From assembly GCA_963377175.1 (NCBI GenBank), contig CAUJNA010003289.1, positions 343,423 through 407,422 of the forward strand: 64,000 bases of DNA, written 5' to 3'. The stretch is from Effrenium voratum. Its lineage: Eukaryota > Sar > Dinophyceae > Suessiales > Symbiodiniaceae. The stretch's first letter is position 1. Each line of letters starts with the position of its first letter. A model generated the notes under the pieces. That model saw only the letters and a list, made by a program, of their open reading frames with translations. It did not search any database and was not told where the DNA came from. A program made the translations under genes and the position numbers. Below, in pieces: positions 11,601-23,512 of this stretch.

Positions 11601-12866
11601 GGCCAAAGGCCAAAGGCGATTCCGGGCGTGAAGGAAGCTCTGGCTTTTTTTAAACTGGGACCCTGAAAATGGTTCCTTTGGATTCCGGACTCTTCAAACC
11701 AAGAGGGTCCATTCCGGACTCTTCAAACCAAGAGGGTCCATCTTGAGAAACACCAATCATGAAAGGAGGCGTCCCGAAGGGATCAGGGGCTCGGCTTCTC
11801 CCGGTGGCTTTCCAGGTTCACCTTCGGCGAAAGCCGGAGCCCAGATAGGTGTCACTTCGAGGGACCTTGAAGCAGGATGGAGTCCACAAAAGTCGTCAAG
11901 TGGGGGGCCGCCAGTGATTGGCCCAATCATTGATTGGTGTGATTTTGGCTTGGCATTTTTGCCGGTTGTTTAAAAGGGCACATAAAAAAGCCCGTGTGAC
12001 TACACTTCAAACGTTTTGTTTCCAAACATACTCCAAAGGAATGGGTGGCTGTGTTGGGTGGCTGTGTGGCAACTGTTCGATTTTTCCAGACCCCGTGTTT
12101 AACACCATGAAATTGCAACAGTACAAACAAGAACCGGCCGGGTTTTGGGCGAGCAATTGAGCAACTGCATGGGTCCTCTAAAATGGTTGGTGTCCTCTTG
12201 GTTGCCCTTCAACTAACCAGAAGGGGGTCCCTTTAACTAGCAACCATGTGGCAAAACCCTGAAACAAGCTTAAATGTGGCTTTTTGGTTCTGTTTTGCAC
12301 TTGGCAAACAGCACTGCCCACACAATCATCACGGCAACATTCAAGATTTCATTTCGAAACTGGCATGATGCGCCTTTTCGAAGAAGTTGAAAGAAGTCCC
12401 AAAAAGACGGAGAAGCAAACAATGGGGGGGGAAGAGAAGTCGCAAAAAAAATAAAAATAATCCGCAGCCTTTGGGTTGAACTCCACGGAGAACTCAGATC
12501 CCTCGTGGATTGGACTGGAGAGCTGAGGTCTCGGGCCCCCTGACCATCCAGGGCGCCGGGCGCCGAGCCGTTTTTTTGTTTTTCTCGGCCGTGCGGTTGG
12601 CCGGCGCGGGGAGGGCGGTGGCGCATGATTTGGGTCTTATCTTGGCCCCCGCTCCAGTTGTCGAGAAAGATCAGTTCCACACTCGTCTCGTCTCTTGCCA
12701 TTGTGATCTCGGCCCATGCAGCGCCCAGATGGAGCCATCTGCCACATAGTAGCGGATGTTGATGACGCTATGCTTGCATCACGTGCCTTTTCCACCTGTG
12801 TGAGTGTTTTTTATTTTCTTTTTGCGGATACCCGTTGTTTTGGGGTTGGTCTAATGATATCATATC

Positions 12867-13073
12867 ATGGGAGACACCGTTCACCCTGGTGCACGGTGCT
12901 GCCAATTTTCACACCTGGGTGTCTATGTGGGGTTGTTGAGGACTTCTTGGGCCAAAGCGGAGCTGGCCATGGCTACAATCCCATGCGTGACGGATGGCGG
13001 GGGTTGCACGGCGGATGCTCCTTCCGTGTATCCTCATGTTTTGCCTCTAGAAAAGTAACTGGAGTCAGAATTG
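12867..13073 (+). CDS. Possible exon, weak
   Basis: Within this open frame the part at about 12955-13040 (KAELAMATIPCVTDGGGCTA) is GC3-biased; the rest is not. Product unknown, boundaries uncertain. Confidence 0.28.
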
Positions 13074-13427
13074 TTTGATCATTTTGCATCACTATATTTC
13101 TCAATGTTAAGATTTCACTGTTTCACTTAACGACCATTAAGAAACAAAAACTACCTGAATCGGCTCAACATGACAGGGGTTGAGCCGGAAGCAGACAGGA
13201 GAGGCTGCGATCAACTGCGAAAGGGTTCTCGGTTGCTACTTTCTCCGTGATGGGCATGTCAGGTGCATGGAGGCTGGTGGGTTCAGGTTTCAGACATTTG
13301 CGGGGGGGCCTTTTCATCGTTAGTTTTCATCGTTAGTCGTACTGGATTTGCGCGGGGCAATTTTTTTTCCAAATGAAGGAAGCACCAATCAAAGCTGCTC
13401 GAACACGCCGAGGTAAGCCCCGGAGAG

Positions 13428-13510
13428 GCTGAAGTGCCGTTGCCGCCGCCTTCAGGCGACTCACAAGGCTCCAGGCCGGCAGTTGGCAGATGCCAGTTCA
13501 AAGGCGCCAT
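13428..13510 (+). CDS. Putative exon, Pro-rich
   Basis: After cggagag the frame reads AEVPLPPPSGDSQGSRPAVG with strong GC3. A 75-codon ORF on the opposite strand overlaps but has a less natural composition. Confidence 0.33.
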
Positions 13511-14234
13511 TTTGGCTCTCCAGACCTGCGTTTGCTATTAGGTAACTGGTGAGGTTCCTCTTGGTTCATCTTTAACAACACGAAAACTAACAGGCAAAGA
13601 CTTGACAAAATGGAAAAACAAAAAAACACTAGCTTGTGAGCTTGGAGCAGTCAATGTTTACACTGTAGATAGGGAAACCAAATGGGCCAGCTGGGACCGT
13701 CAAATAGATTGTATCACTCACCAAAATCCAAGGGAACGCTCGCAAAATGTTGACCGCGGCATTTGTCTTGCAAAAAGAAAGTCCGCTTCGGACTACGGGG
13801 CGCTAGGAAGAGTAGCAATATAAACATCTGCCCATGGTTTTTTGATTCAAGCTGTTTGCACCCTCGTGCGGTACAAGTTTGATTCCTTTTCAACTCTTCC
13901 TGGCATGGATCCACAAATGGAGCATGCAGCCTCTACTCGAGGGGGGGCCTTGCTGAGGGAACCTACCCTTGGCCTTGAGGGTGTGTGGCAGGGCTGTGAG
14001 ACAATAGTCCGTTCGCCTTTTTGTAGGAAGACGACTGGGCATGGGGACACTCAACGAACTGCCAGAAAGTGGAGATTGCTAAGCCCAATAAGTACCCGGG
14101 TGCTTTGTTTGGTTTGACCTTAACCCTTTAAACCTTTTCGAAATTGGCAGTTCATTCCCACCCTAGCAACATGTTCAGCGCTTTGCAGGTCTTTGGACCA
14201 TGATGTCATTTTATGGCTGGTGTTTTTGGTAGAG

Positions 14235-14325
14235 CCGAGCCAGCCTTAGATGTTTTGGCAGCCGGAGTTCCATGGATCCCGCGCATGAGTTCTGTTGTCC
14301 AGGGCGCCCAAGTCCCATGACTTGG
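14235..14325 (+). CDS. Putative exon
   Basis: The frame AEPALDVLAAGVPWIPRMSS and VVQGAQVP ends in TGA; it follows a gtag acceptor. Moderately biased third positions. Product unknown. Confidence 0.33.
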
Positions 14326-15121
14326 AGAGGCTGTTTCTCTCCGTGCCCACGGCCCTTTTCGTCTTGGCCCCTGGCGAAAAAAAACTCCGCCCTGATCCAT
14401 GGGGTCCTATGGTTGTCAAGTGCCCCCACTCACTTTCTGAGTTCATTGGCCATTTTAGGGGGAAGAAAAACACAAGTTTTGCACTTTTCCTGTGGCCAAT
14501 CAACTTAAGAAGTGAGCCCAAGGACCCCCCAATCCCAGAGCTAATAGCCAAGGACTAGGGGACTAGGGGAGGGTGGGGTTCCTTTTGGGTGCCGTTGTTG
14601 GACTTGACCATAGCAGCTCATGGAGGAACCCCCAAAAAGTCGGTTCTCTTTTTGTTTGGTTTAATTTTAGGAACAAGTTCCACTCTCACAAACAAATATG
14701 GAATCTGCACGGCGGTTTAAGGGGACCCCGTTGCACGCCCCAGGTTCTATGTCGGAAACCCCGGGAAGGTAACCTTAGAACCACACTCCAAGAAAGGAAC
14801 CCTGACACGGCCACTCTTCTAAGCCTCGCTTACGATCAATAAGGTGAACTGGGGATACATGACAGTTTGGTCACAACCGTGGTTTAAAAATCGGCGAATT
14901 GGTCACCTTCTTTGCTTGCCACGAGGGGAACTACTCCTACTTCTAGCCTGCCATCAGGGCTTGCGATCCAATCCGGGCCCAGGCAGGACAACCCCTGGCT
15001 CAGCGAGAATCCTTGGGTGCGACCGCCTGCAGCGCGTTGGGTTCTCCGTTCCTTTCAGCAGCGCCAGCGTTTTTTCTGTTGTTATTTATGATTATTAATG
15101 ACAAATTGCATACGCTGCGCG

Positions 15122-15295
15122 TTGCTCGCCTCGGCCCAGCCGAGCGCGCAGCGTCTGTGGTTCGACTGCAAGCAGCTGGTCAAGTGGCGATTCAGGCATG
15201 GACAGGTTCTGGCGTCGTTGGACCAATTGATGTCATGGGCCCGCAGGAATCCCCGAGGCAAGGGCAAGGCGACGCACAGGACCAGGAGTGAGTCG
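15122..15295 (+). CDS. Putative exon, basic/aromatic
   Basis: The frame encodes AQRLWFDCKQLVKWRFRHGQ and VLASLDQLMSWARRNPRGKG with mostly G/C third positions. A competing frame over the same bases is also open, so the reading frame is provisional. Confidence 0.33.
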
Positions 15296-15966
15296 TGGAG
15301 CCAGCAGACAGGGCGGGCTGGGCTGGGCCTTGCGGGCCGGGATGTTGCTGGGCCTGAGGGCTGGGCCCAGACATGTGCCGCTGGTTGAGACAAGGCTGGC
15401 TTGTGTGAGGCGTCCCACGCTTGGGTGGGTTGCTGGTTGGGCCTGGGTCTGGTCGGGCAAGTCTCAATAGCGGGACACGTCAGACAGTCCTGGCCGCAGG
15501 AGGTCATGATTTTCGGGACCAAAAGACGGAAGATTCCCTTTTTTGCAAGCGCTGCTTTTCCCCATCTCCAACCGCTTAATAAGCTCAGTCATGGCTGGGC
15601 TGTCCCAGTTTTTGAATTTTGCTTTCGGACGATTGGTGCGGGGAGAAGACATGTGCAGCTGTTTGTGTTTGACATGGCTTCCTTCAGAAAGAAGGTCTTG
15701 TTGGTGTCAAACATCGCCGTTTTTCCGGGATATTCCACTCAGGACATCACTTGCCGCGGGCTTGATTCCCTCGTTCGTGGGATACATGGGAGTTACTTAG
15801 TTGCTAGTTGATGTTGCTGGAATAGGTTGAATACGGGGATGAACCTTCCATCCACACCATTTAAGTATCTCGAGTGGTTCATCAATGGTGATTCTTATAT
15901 TCCCCATAATCTTAAGTCTGTCAAGAAGCACCAGGATGCTCGACCATGTGCCGGGTATGTGCACCT

Positions 15967-16205
15967 GATATATATATATATATATATATCATATATATAT
16001 ATAATATATACATATATATATATTATGTGTATATATATATATATATATTATGTATATATATACATATATCCGCATGCTCACCTGGAGATACTTGTTTACA
16101 AGGATCATGGCTATGAAAACGACAAACACAGGTAGTGCGCGTCATATATATCTATATATAGATATATGTGTATGTATATATATATATATATATATATATG
16201 TATGA
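15967..16205. repeat. (TA)n-rich tracts
   Basis: Two (TA)n/(ATAC)n blocks (15967-16073 and 16144-16201) separated by unique sequence. Confidence 0.9.
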
Positions 16206-16261
16206 AGGGTAAACACCAAGGGTGCTTGACACGTTTTATTGTTTTCTGTGATTTCCCACTT

Positions 16262-16386
16262 GAAGGGGCCGGCGCCAGCGCTTCTGACGGCTTCAGGATG
16301 CGCATCCTGAGCTTTTTAGGGCTGGCGTGTCGCCCTTTTTGGGAAGAGAGACCGAAAGGAACATCCATCGTTCAGGTAGCCGTCTA
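16262..16386 (+). CDS. Possible exon
   Basis: The frame GASASDGFRMRILSFLGLAC and RPFWEERPKG runs to TAG at 16384. It contains a short palindrome (aggatgcgcatcct). Weak evidence, product unknown. Confidence 0.27.
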
Positions 16387-16668
16387 GTTGGTGGTTTGGA
16401 TTGGTTTGGGAAGCTGAGTTTGTGGAGTCCCTCTACTACTTCACGAAAAGCTAGTGGACCTAAGGGGCCGCGAGTAGCAAGCAGTGCTTGCGTGCCCTAT
16501 GCACAAGTCCCTAGAACTACGCCAGAAACCTCAACCAAGGCCAACAATTGTCGGCCGTGGCGATTTTCCCTTGGTCCATCTTGCATCTCCCCACACCCGT
16601 GTTTGACATTTGTGGGTTTCCCTTAGGCCCCAGCCCGAGCTTGACCCCGCAACCCGCAAGCACCCGCC

Positions 16669-16790
16669 CAAACGTCACCGATGTCGAGCTCCACGCCGAA
16701 GCGCCGGAAGCTGCCGTGGGCAAGAGGCGAGATCTGACAAAGCTCCACGGCCAGCCGTGCAGGGGAGTCTTTTTGCCACCTTTGGTGGAA
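16669..16790 (+). CDS. Putative exon
   Basis: The frame NVTDVELHAEAPEAAVGKRR and DLTKLHGQPCRG has strong GC3 and a mixed-charge, protein-like composition. Product unknown. Confidence 0.45.
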
Positions 16791-17391
16791 AAATGATCGA
16801 CCCCCTTGTAGTGACAAAAGGTGGCAACAAGACCAGCCTGTGGCCGGTTCCGAAAACCCAACTTATTTTGGTCCGAAGCCCGGCAAAAATCAAGTGGGTT
16901 CCTCTTTTCTGTGGCAACCGGAGGTCTGTTTGTTGTTGTGCTGGCACTTGTTTTGGCTTAGTTGGGAAGTAAGGGTTGAAGGATTGAAACTGGCTGACCT
17001 GTTGATTGTTGACCTTACCTGAATCAAAACCGGACCACGTTTTTCTCCAAACAGTTTTATACTTTGAGGATCAAAAAACAATGTTTGTTCTTTGTTGCGA
17101 GTTAGTACATGTCTGCTTTGGCACTGCTTTGAAGGAAAAGTGAAAGGGACGCTGGATGCCGTGCTGGGGGTTCCCGTTTGGAGACATCCCGGCAGAGAGT
17201 CCCTTCAAGAAATCGATCTGCCAGGTATCTACCCCACAGGAGCCGCTTGGAGGTTCTGTGGAACCCTGGCTGTCTGGATTCTATCCGACCATTCCGGTAC
17301 GGAAGACCATTCTCGGACGAGAAGTCAAGGTTCTGTGCCAATCCACGGACCCTTTTCCAACCATGTATTTTGACTCTTGTCCAAAAACAGG

Positions 17392-17510
17392 CAGGAGAGA
17401 GGCTCCCAGCTGCATGCAGGCGGCGATGCGCCACCACCAGTGGCGGAAAAGGCGCCCGCGGCGCCAGAAAAAGCGGCAAGGCTGGAAACGGCGAGAGTCC
17501 GCTTTGCGTC
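17392..17510 (+). CDS. Putative exon, Ala/Pro-rich linker
   Basis: After aaacag the frame reads GSQLHAGGDAPPPVAEKAPA and APEKAARLETARVRF. A competing Arg-rich frame is also open. The low-complexity linker frame looks more natural. Product unknown. Confidence 0.33.
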
Positions 17511-17512
17511 TT

Positions 17513-18428
17513 GCTTTCTGTGTGTGTGTGTGTGTTCCCTTCTTGACTTTGTTTGGCATTTGTTTAGGTATTTGTTGTGCTTCCCTTAGCATGTTGCCGT
17601 TGGGCCTATTAGGTCTGTTCAGGATGCCTAGTTTTTGTTTGTTGTCTCGCCTTTGCCGAATTTTGAGTTTGGTATCCACGTATTTCGCAGATGCTTTTGT
17701 TGCTCTGCGTTGAGGAATCGGCACACTGTAAAGGTGCTTCGGGCAAGTTGTCTTACATTTGTTGAAACATCGCCCAGCGCCATTGAGTGCCTAGCCCACC
17801 ACTATTAGTAGGTGTCAAAATCGGGGGACTCGCAAAATGCACTTTTTCGCTTTGAGGTTTGCCGACCAATTGGAGAATCTGGAGGGAAAATGCACGGGAA
17901 GTACGCCCAATTGGAGGTGGTGAACACATTTCCTCCAGATTCGGGGGATCCTCATTCTGGAGCTCTCCCCAGGGTGCCATGCATTCTGAAAATTCGGGGG
18001 ACACGCGTCCAGAGTCGGATAGATGGCCATGTGGATGGTTTCGAGTCGGAAAGCAACAATCCATGCCACTGTTTTGAGTCAGTCAGCATTTGCGCAACTT
18101 GTCTTGGGTTTGGCAGAAATTTGTCACCACATGCCACAGCCCAAAGGGGAGAGGTTTGATGCACATTCGCCAGCAGCTGCTCTTCTTGCTCCTTGGGTTG
18201 GATACCTTTCTTCAGGTCTTAGCCGTCAGCTCAGTCTTGCCACTTGAGCCGGGAAAACGGAAAAACAACTAAAACAAACTAAAACAAAAAAAACAACGGA
18301 AAAAAAAGCCCTTGGGTACTTCGGGCTCTTGATCTGTGCACAAGCTCCAGGCCCCAGAAAGACGGCCATAGAGGAAGAGCTTCGTAGGGGCTGATGTTGA
18401 CGAAGCTTCTGTGCTCCTGTCGATGTGG
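17513..18428. other. No supported gene
   Basis: Contains a short (TG)n tract at 17519-17533 and near-direct repeats of 'attcgggggac'-type sequence around 17820-18005. No frame shows sustained GC3 bias. Confidence 0.35.
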
Positions 18429-18546
18429 CTCAGTTGCCCAAAGCGAATCGACCTGTTGACCTTTTGGTTTCTTCTTTTTGGTCTAGTTTTAGTCATGGCC
18501 CCAAAAGGTGATCACCTTTTATTTCTGGGTCCTTTGGGCAAGTGAG
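18429..18546. mobile_element. Family IV inverted-repeat element, copy 1
   Basis: TIR CTCANTTGCCCAAAG / CTTTGGGCAAGTGAG with internal 'ccaaaaggt..accttt' inverted repeats. More diverged than the other two copies. Confidence 0.82.
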
Positions 18547-18847
18547 TTGGAGGATGCCCGATGTGCCAGCGGCCACTGCCAGTGCAGTAGCGCCTTGGCG
18601 AGGAGTCGAAGGTTCCGTTGCCCGCATATTCGCCGGTTGGCTACGAAGTTTAAGAGTTGGACCCCCTCAACAGTGGCTTGTGGACATAAATATCCCCAGC
18701 TAGATGCTGTCCACCAAAGCGCCCCCAGTTAAGCATCGTACACGACTTTGCAGTGTGGTTGCCCGTAGGGCATTGTGATATCTGGGGTGGAGTGAAGTGC
18801 TGGTGAAGTGCTGGTGAAGTGCTATTTCTCCGCTTCGCTCGGATGAG

Positions 18848-18883
18848 GACGGAGCGCTGGAGAGCTCGCCGGGCGGCAGAAGG
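18848..18883 (+). CDS. Array unit 1, exon-like segment alpha
   Basis: After the acceptor gatgag the frame reads DGALESSPGGRR, then GT (gtgccg). First of eight copies of this segment (others at 19595, 20328, 21105, 21905, 22705, 23480, 24283). All keep the frame although they differ in length by 3 or 6 nt. Confidence 0.45.
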
Positions 18884-19249
18884 GTGCCGGATGCTAGCAT
18901 GACTGGAGCTGGTCATGCCAGGAGGGGCTGAGAGATGATGAGAGGGAGGGGCTGAGAAGAGGTGAATGGAGCAGAAACATGGACTTGAGATGGTGAGGGG
19001 TGTGGGCCTGCCAAAGAAGCCTTGCTTTTGCAATGTTGCCACGTGCAGTGTAGCTGCCACAGCAGGCCTAGATTGATGTTGTAGCATCCTGAAACACTTG
19101 CCTTGCCAGATCTGCTGCAGACAATTGCTGTGAGTTGCCATGTTTGCGGGTTTGGGTGCTGCGGCGTTTTGGCGTTCTGCTGTGTTGGTCATGAGTCATG
19201 ATGCATGCAGCCTCAGCACGCTGTGCTACGTTATGTTTTTTGCCCCGAG

Positions 19250-19303
19250 GACGGCCGATACTCCACCAGCCAGCACTGCCAGAAGTGCGCCAGAGTCTTG
19301 ACT
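19250..19303 (+). CDS. Array unit 1, exon-like segment beta
   Basis: After the acceptor tgccccgag the frame reads DGRYSTSQHCQKCARVLT, then a GA donor (gaaagc). The HCxxC could bind metal, but this is only a pattern. Seven copies exist, all 54 nt and none with an indel. A longer ORF through this segment (19205-19480, 91 codons, Pro run) is open in units 1, 4, 5 and 7 only. Confidence 0.45.
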
Positions 19304-19594
19304 GAAAGCCCCGAGAAATCTAAAGGTCCGTTGCCCGCATCGCCTCCGCCCCCACCGCCACCCCGATATTTGCAGTGGGCTGATGAAAGCAGTGCCAGGA
19401 GTCACAACTGCCTCGAACTCTGCATTGCAGGCAACCAGAGGGAAGGCGAGCCTGGTTTGTTGAAGGGCATGAGAGGTTGATGTGTGTCGAGTGAGTCTTT
19501 GAACGACATCCTTAGCCAGCGACCCTCGACAGCTTCTTCACGTCGTTGAAACTGTATGGTCGCACTACTTGCGTTTTGCTCCTCGGATTGTGAG

Positions 19595-19630
19595 GATGGA
19601 GCGCCGGAGAGCTCGCCGGGCGGCAGCAGG
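19595..19630 (+). CDS. Array unit 2, exon-like segment alpha
   Basis: DGAPESSPGGSR after gattgtgag, GT donor (gtgccg). Differs from unit 1 by substitutions only. Confidence 0.42.
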
Positions 19631-20015
19631 GTGCCGGATGCTGGCATGACTGGAGCTGGTCATGCCAGGAGGGGCTGAGAGATGATGAGAGACGGGGCAA
19701 CAGAGAGAAGAGGGGGGCTGGGAACAGGTGGGAAGGGCTGAGGCGAGGGGGGCGTGGGCTGCCAAAGAAGCCTTTCGTTTGCAATGCTGCCACTTGCAGT
19801 GTAGCTGCCACAAGCAGGCTCAGACTGGTGTTTCACATTCTGAAACGCTGACCTTGCCGAATTTTGTGTTGTGGAGCGACTTACAGTTCACTGAGTGCTT
19901 GACAATTGCTTGGAGTTGCCATGTTTGGATCGTTCTGGAGTTACGGTGTTATGGTCATGAATCATGATGCATCTAGCCTCACTACGCTTTACTACGTTAT
20001 GCTTTTTGCCCCGAG

Positions 20016-20069
20016 GACGGCCGATACTCGAGCAGCCAGCACTGCCAGAAGTGCGCCAGAGTCTTGACT
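20016..20069 (+). CDS. Array unit 2, exon-like segment beta
   Basis: DGRYSSSQHCQKCARVLT, GA donor. Downstream of this segment the unit has an 8-nt deletion relative to unit 4. That would frameshift the longer ORF but leaves the segment untouched. Confidence 0.42.
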
Positions 20070-20327
20070 GAAAGCCCAGAGGAATCCAATGCCCGCATCA
20101 CCTGCGCCCCGCCGCCACCCCCGTTGTTTGTGCAGGGGGCTAATCAAATCAGTGTCATGAGTCACAAATGCCTCCAATTATGCACTGGTTTGTTGAAGGG
20201 CATGAGAGGTTGATGTGTGTCGAGTGAGTCTTTGAACGACATCCTTAGCCAGCGACCCTCGACAGCTTCTTCACGCTGTTGAAACTCTATGGTCGCACTA
20301 CTTGCGTTTTGCTCCTCGGATTGTGAG

Positions 20328-20363
20328 GATGGAGCGCCAGAGAGCTCGCCGGGCGGCAGAAGG
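20328..20363 (+). CDS. Array unit 3, exon-like segment alpha
   Basis: DGAPESSPGGRR, with a silent change CCG to CCA relative to unit 2. GT donor conserved. Confidence 0.42.
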
Positions 20364-20741
20364 GTGCCGGATGCTGGCATGACTGGAGCTGGTCATGCCA
20401 GGAGGGGCTGAGAGATGATGAGAGACGGGGCGACAGAGGAGAGAAGAGGGGGGCTGGGAAGAGGTGAGGATGGAGCATATGTTTTTTTGCAACTTGCAGT
20501 GTTGCTGCCACAAGCATGCCTAATTAGGCTGATGATGTAGCATCCTGAAACACTGGCCTTGCCAGATCTTTTGGTGCGAAGCGAGTCACTGTTTACTCAG
20601 TGTGTGTTCCAGATAAGTGCTGTAAGTTGCCATGTTTGAGGATTTGGGTGCTGCGGTGTTTTGGCGTTCTGCTGCGTTGGTTAAGAGTCATGATGCATGC
20701 AGCCTCAGCACGCGATACTACGTTTTGCTTTTTGCCCTGAG

Positions 20742-20795
20742 GACGGCCGATCCTCCAGCAGCCAGCACTGCCACAAGTGCACCAGAGTCTTGACT
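20742..20795 (+). CDS. Array unit 3, exon-like segment beta
   Basis: DGRSSSSQHCHKCTRVLT. Sequence beyond the segment diverges and lacks the Pro-run block found in units 1, 4, 5 and 7. Confidence 0.42.
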
Positions 20796-21104
20796 GACAG
20801 CGCAGACCCCGTTATTTGTGCACTGGGCTAATCAATTAAAGCAGTGTCACGAGTCACAACTACCTAGAAATATGATTTGCGCAACCAGGAGAGCGAGCCT
20901 GGTTTGTTGTGCGGCATATGAGGTTGATGTTTGTTGAGTGAGCCTTTGAACGACGTCCTTAGCCAGCGACCCTGGACTGCTGCTTCACATCTCCAAAAAC
21001 CTCAAGCACTGTGCGATGAGATCAAAAACAGTCGTTAGAGGGCATGGAAGGTGATCGAAAGTTGTTGAATCTATATGGTCGCACTGCTTGCGTTTTGCTG
21101 TGAG

Positions 21105-21137
21105 GATGGAGCGCCCGAGTGCTGGCCGGGCCGAAGG
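21105..21137 (+). CDS. Array unit 4, exon-like segment alpha
   Basis: DGAPECWPGRR, one codon shorter than units 1-3. GT donor retained. Confidence 0.42.
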
Positions 21138-21508
21138 GTGCCGGATGCTGGCATGCCTGGAGCTGGTCGCACCAGGAGAGGGTGAGAGATGATGAGAGAC
21201 GGGGCAACAGAGAGGGGAGAGGGGCTGGGAAGAGGGGGGAAGGGCTGGGGATGGATCAGAAGATGGTGTTACAACTTGCAGTGTAGATGCCACAAGCAGG
21301 CCTAGACGTTGTAGCATCCTGAAACATTGGCCTTGCCAGATCATGTGTTGTGAATCGACTGTGACTTCACTGTGTGTGCGTTGCGGAGAATTGCTTGGAG
21401 TTGCCATGTTTGGACCGCTCTGGCGTTTTGGCGTTCTGCTGTTTTGGTCATGAGTCATGATGCATGCAGCCTCAGCACGCCGTGCTACGTTATGCTTTTT
21501 GCCCTGAG

Positions 21509-21562
21509 GACGGCCGATCCTCCAGCAGCCAGCACTGCCAGAAGTGCACCAGAGTCTTGACT
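21509..21562 (+). CDS. Array unit 4, exon-like segment beta
   Basis: DGRSSSSQHCQKCTRVLT, GA donor. The surrounding 91-codon ORF (21464-21739) is intact. Confidence 0.45.
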
Positions 21563-21904
21563 GACAGCCCAGAAGAATCTAAAGGTCCGCTGCCCGCATC
21601 ACCTCCGCCCCCACCGCCACCCCGATATTTGCAGTGGGCTGATGAAAGCTGTGTCAGGAGTCACAACTGCCTCCAATTATGCATTGCAGGCAACCAGAGG
21701 GAAAGCGAGCCTGGTTTGTTATGCGGCATGAGAGGTTAATGTGTATTGAACGAGATCCTTAGCCAGCGACCCTCGACTGCTGCTTCACATCTCCAAAAAC
21801 CTCAAGCACTGTGCGATGAGATCAAAAACAGTCGTTAGAGGGCATGGAAGGTGATCGAAAGTTGTTGAATCTGTATGGTCGCACTGCTTGCGTTTTGCTG
21901 TGAG

Positions 21905-21937
21905 GATGGAGCGCCCGAGTGCTGGCCGGGCCGAAGG
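21905..21937 (+). CDS. Array unit 5, exon-like segment alpha
   Basis: Identical to unit 4 alpha. Confidence 0.42.
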
Positions 21938-22308
21938 GTGCCGGATGCTGGCATGCCTGGAGCTGGTCGCACCAGGAGAGGGTGAGAGATGATGAGAGAC
22001 GGGGCAACAGAGAGGGGAGAGGGGCTGGGAAGAGGGGGGAAGGGCTGGGGATGGATCAGAAGATGGTGTTACAACTTGCAGTGTAGATGCCACAAGCAGG
22101 CCTAGACGTTGTAGCATCCTGAAACATTGGCCTTGCCAGATCATGTGTTGTGAATCGACTGTGACTTCACTGTGTGTGCGTTGCGGAGAATTGCTTGGAG
22201 TTGCCATGTTTGGACCGCTCTGGCGTTTTGGCGTTCTGCTGTTTTGGTCATGAGTCATGATGCATGCAGCCTCAGCACGCCGTGCTACGTTATGCTTTTT
22301 GCCCTGAG

Positions 22309-22362
22309 GACGGCCGATCCTCCAGCAGCCAGCACTGCCAGAAGTGCACCAGAGTCTTGACT
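22309..22362 (+). CDS. Array unit 5, exon-like segment beta
   Basis: Identical to unit 4 beta; the 91-codon ORF at 22264-22539 is intact. Confidence 0.45.
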
Positions 22363-22704
22363 GACAGCCCAGAAGAATCTAAAGGTCCGCTGCCCGCATC
22401 ACCTCCGCCCCCACCGCCACCCCGATATTTGCAGTGGGCTGATGAAAGCTGTGTCAGGAGTCACAACTGCCTCCAATTATGCATTGCAGGCAACCAGAGG
22501 GAAAGCGAGCCTGGTTTGTTATGCGGCATGAGAGGTTAATGTGTATTGAACGAGATCCTTAGCCAGCGACCCTCGACTGCTGCTTCACATCTCCAAAAAC
22601 CTCAAGCACTGTGCGATGAGATCAAAAACAGTCGTTAGAGGGCATGGAAGGTGATCGAAAGTTGTTGAATCTGTATGGTCGCACTGCTTGCGTTTTGCTG
22701 TGAG

Positions 22705-22737
22705 GATGGAGCGCCCGAGTGCTGGCCGGGCCGAAGG
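22705..22737 (+). CDS. Array unit 6, exon-like segment alpha
   Basis: Identical in sequence to units 4 and 5. Confidence 0.42.
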
Positions 22738-23116
22738 GTGCCGGATGCTGGCATGCCTGGAGCTGGTCGCACCAGGAGAGGGTGAGAGATGATGAGAGAC
22801 GGATTGAGCAACAGAGGGGGGAGAGGGGCTGGGAAGAGGGGGGAAGGGCTGGGGATGGATCAGAAGATGGTGTTGCAACTTGCAGTGTAGATGCCACAAG
22901 CAGGCCTAGACTCACGTTGTAGCATCCTGAAACACTGGCCTTGCCAGATCATGTGTTGTGAATCGACTGTGACTTCACTGTGTGCGGGTTGCAGATCATT
23001 GCTTGGAGTTGCCATGTTTGGACCGCTCTGGCGCTTTGGCGTTCTGCTGTTTTGGTCATGAGTCATGATGCATGCAGCCTCAGCACGCTTTACTACGTTA
23101 TGCTTTTTGCCCTGAG

Positions 23117-23170
23117 GACGGCCGATCCTCCAGCCGCCAGCACTGCCAGAAGTGCACCAGAGTCTTGACT
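23117..23170 (+). CDS. Array unit 6, exon-like segment beta
   Basis: One substitution (Ser to Arg before QHC). The unit lacks the downstream Pro-run block, like unit 3. Confidence 0.42.
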
Positions 23171-23479
23171 GACAGCGCAGACCCCGTTATTTGTGCACTG
23201 GGCTAATCAATTAAAGCAGTATCACGAGTCACAACTACCTAGAAATATGATTTGCGCAACCAGGAGAGCGAGCCTGGTTTGTTGTGCGGCATATGAGGTT
23301 GATGTTTGTTGAGTGAGCCTTTGAACGACGTCCTTAGCCAGCGACCCTCGACTGCTGCTTCACATCTCCAAAAACCTCAAGCACTGTGCGATGAGATCAA
23401 AAACAGTCGTTAGAGGGCATGGAAGGTGATCGAAAGTTGTTGAATCTATATGGTCGCACTGCTTGCGTTTTGCTGTGAG

Positions 23480-23512
23480 GATAGAGCGCCCGAGTGCTGG
23501 CCGGGCCGAAGG
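23480..23512 (+). CDS. Array unit 7, exon-like segment alpha
   Basis: As unit 4 but with Gly2 changed to Arg (gga to aga). Confidence 0.42.

Noticed and set aside
20985..22258. 157-codon minus-strand ORFs repeated in the array
   Set aside because: They lie opposite the + exon-like segments, are broken in several units by indels not divisible by three, and lack the GC3 pattern.
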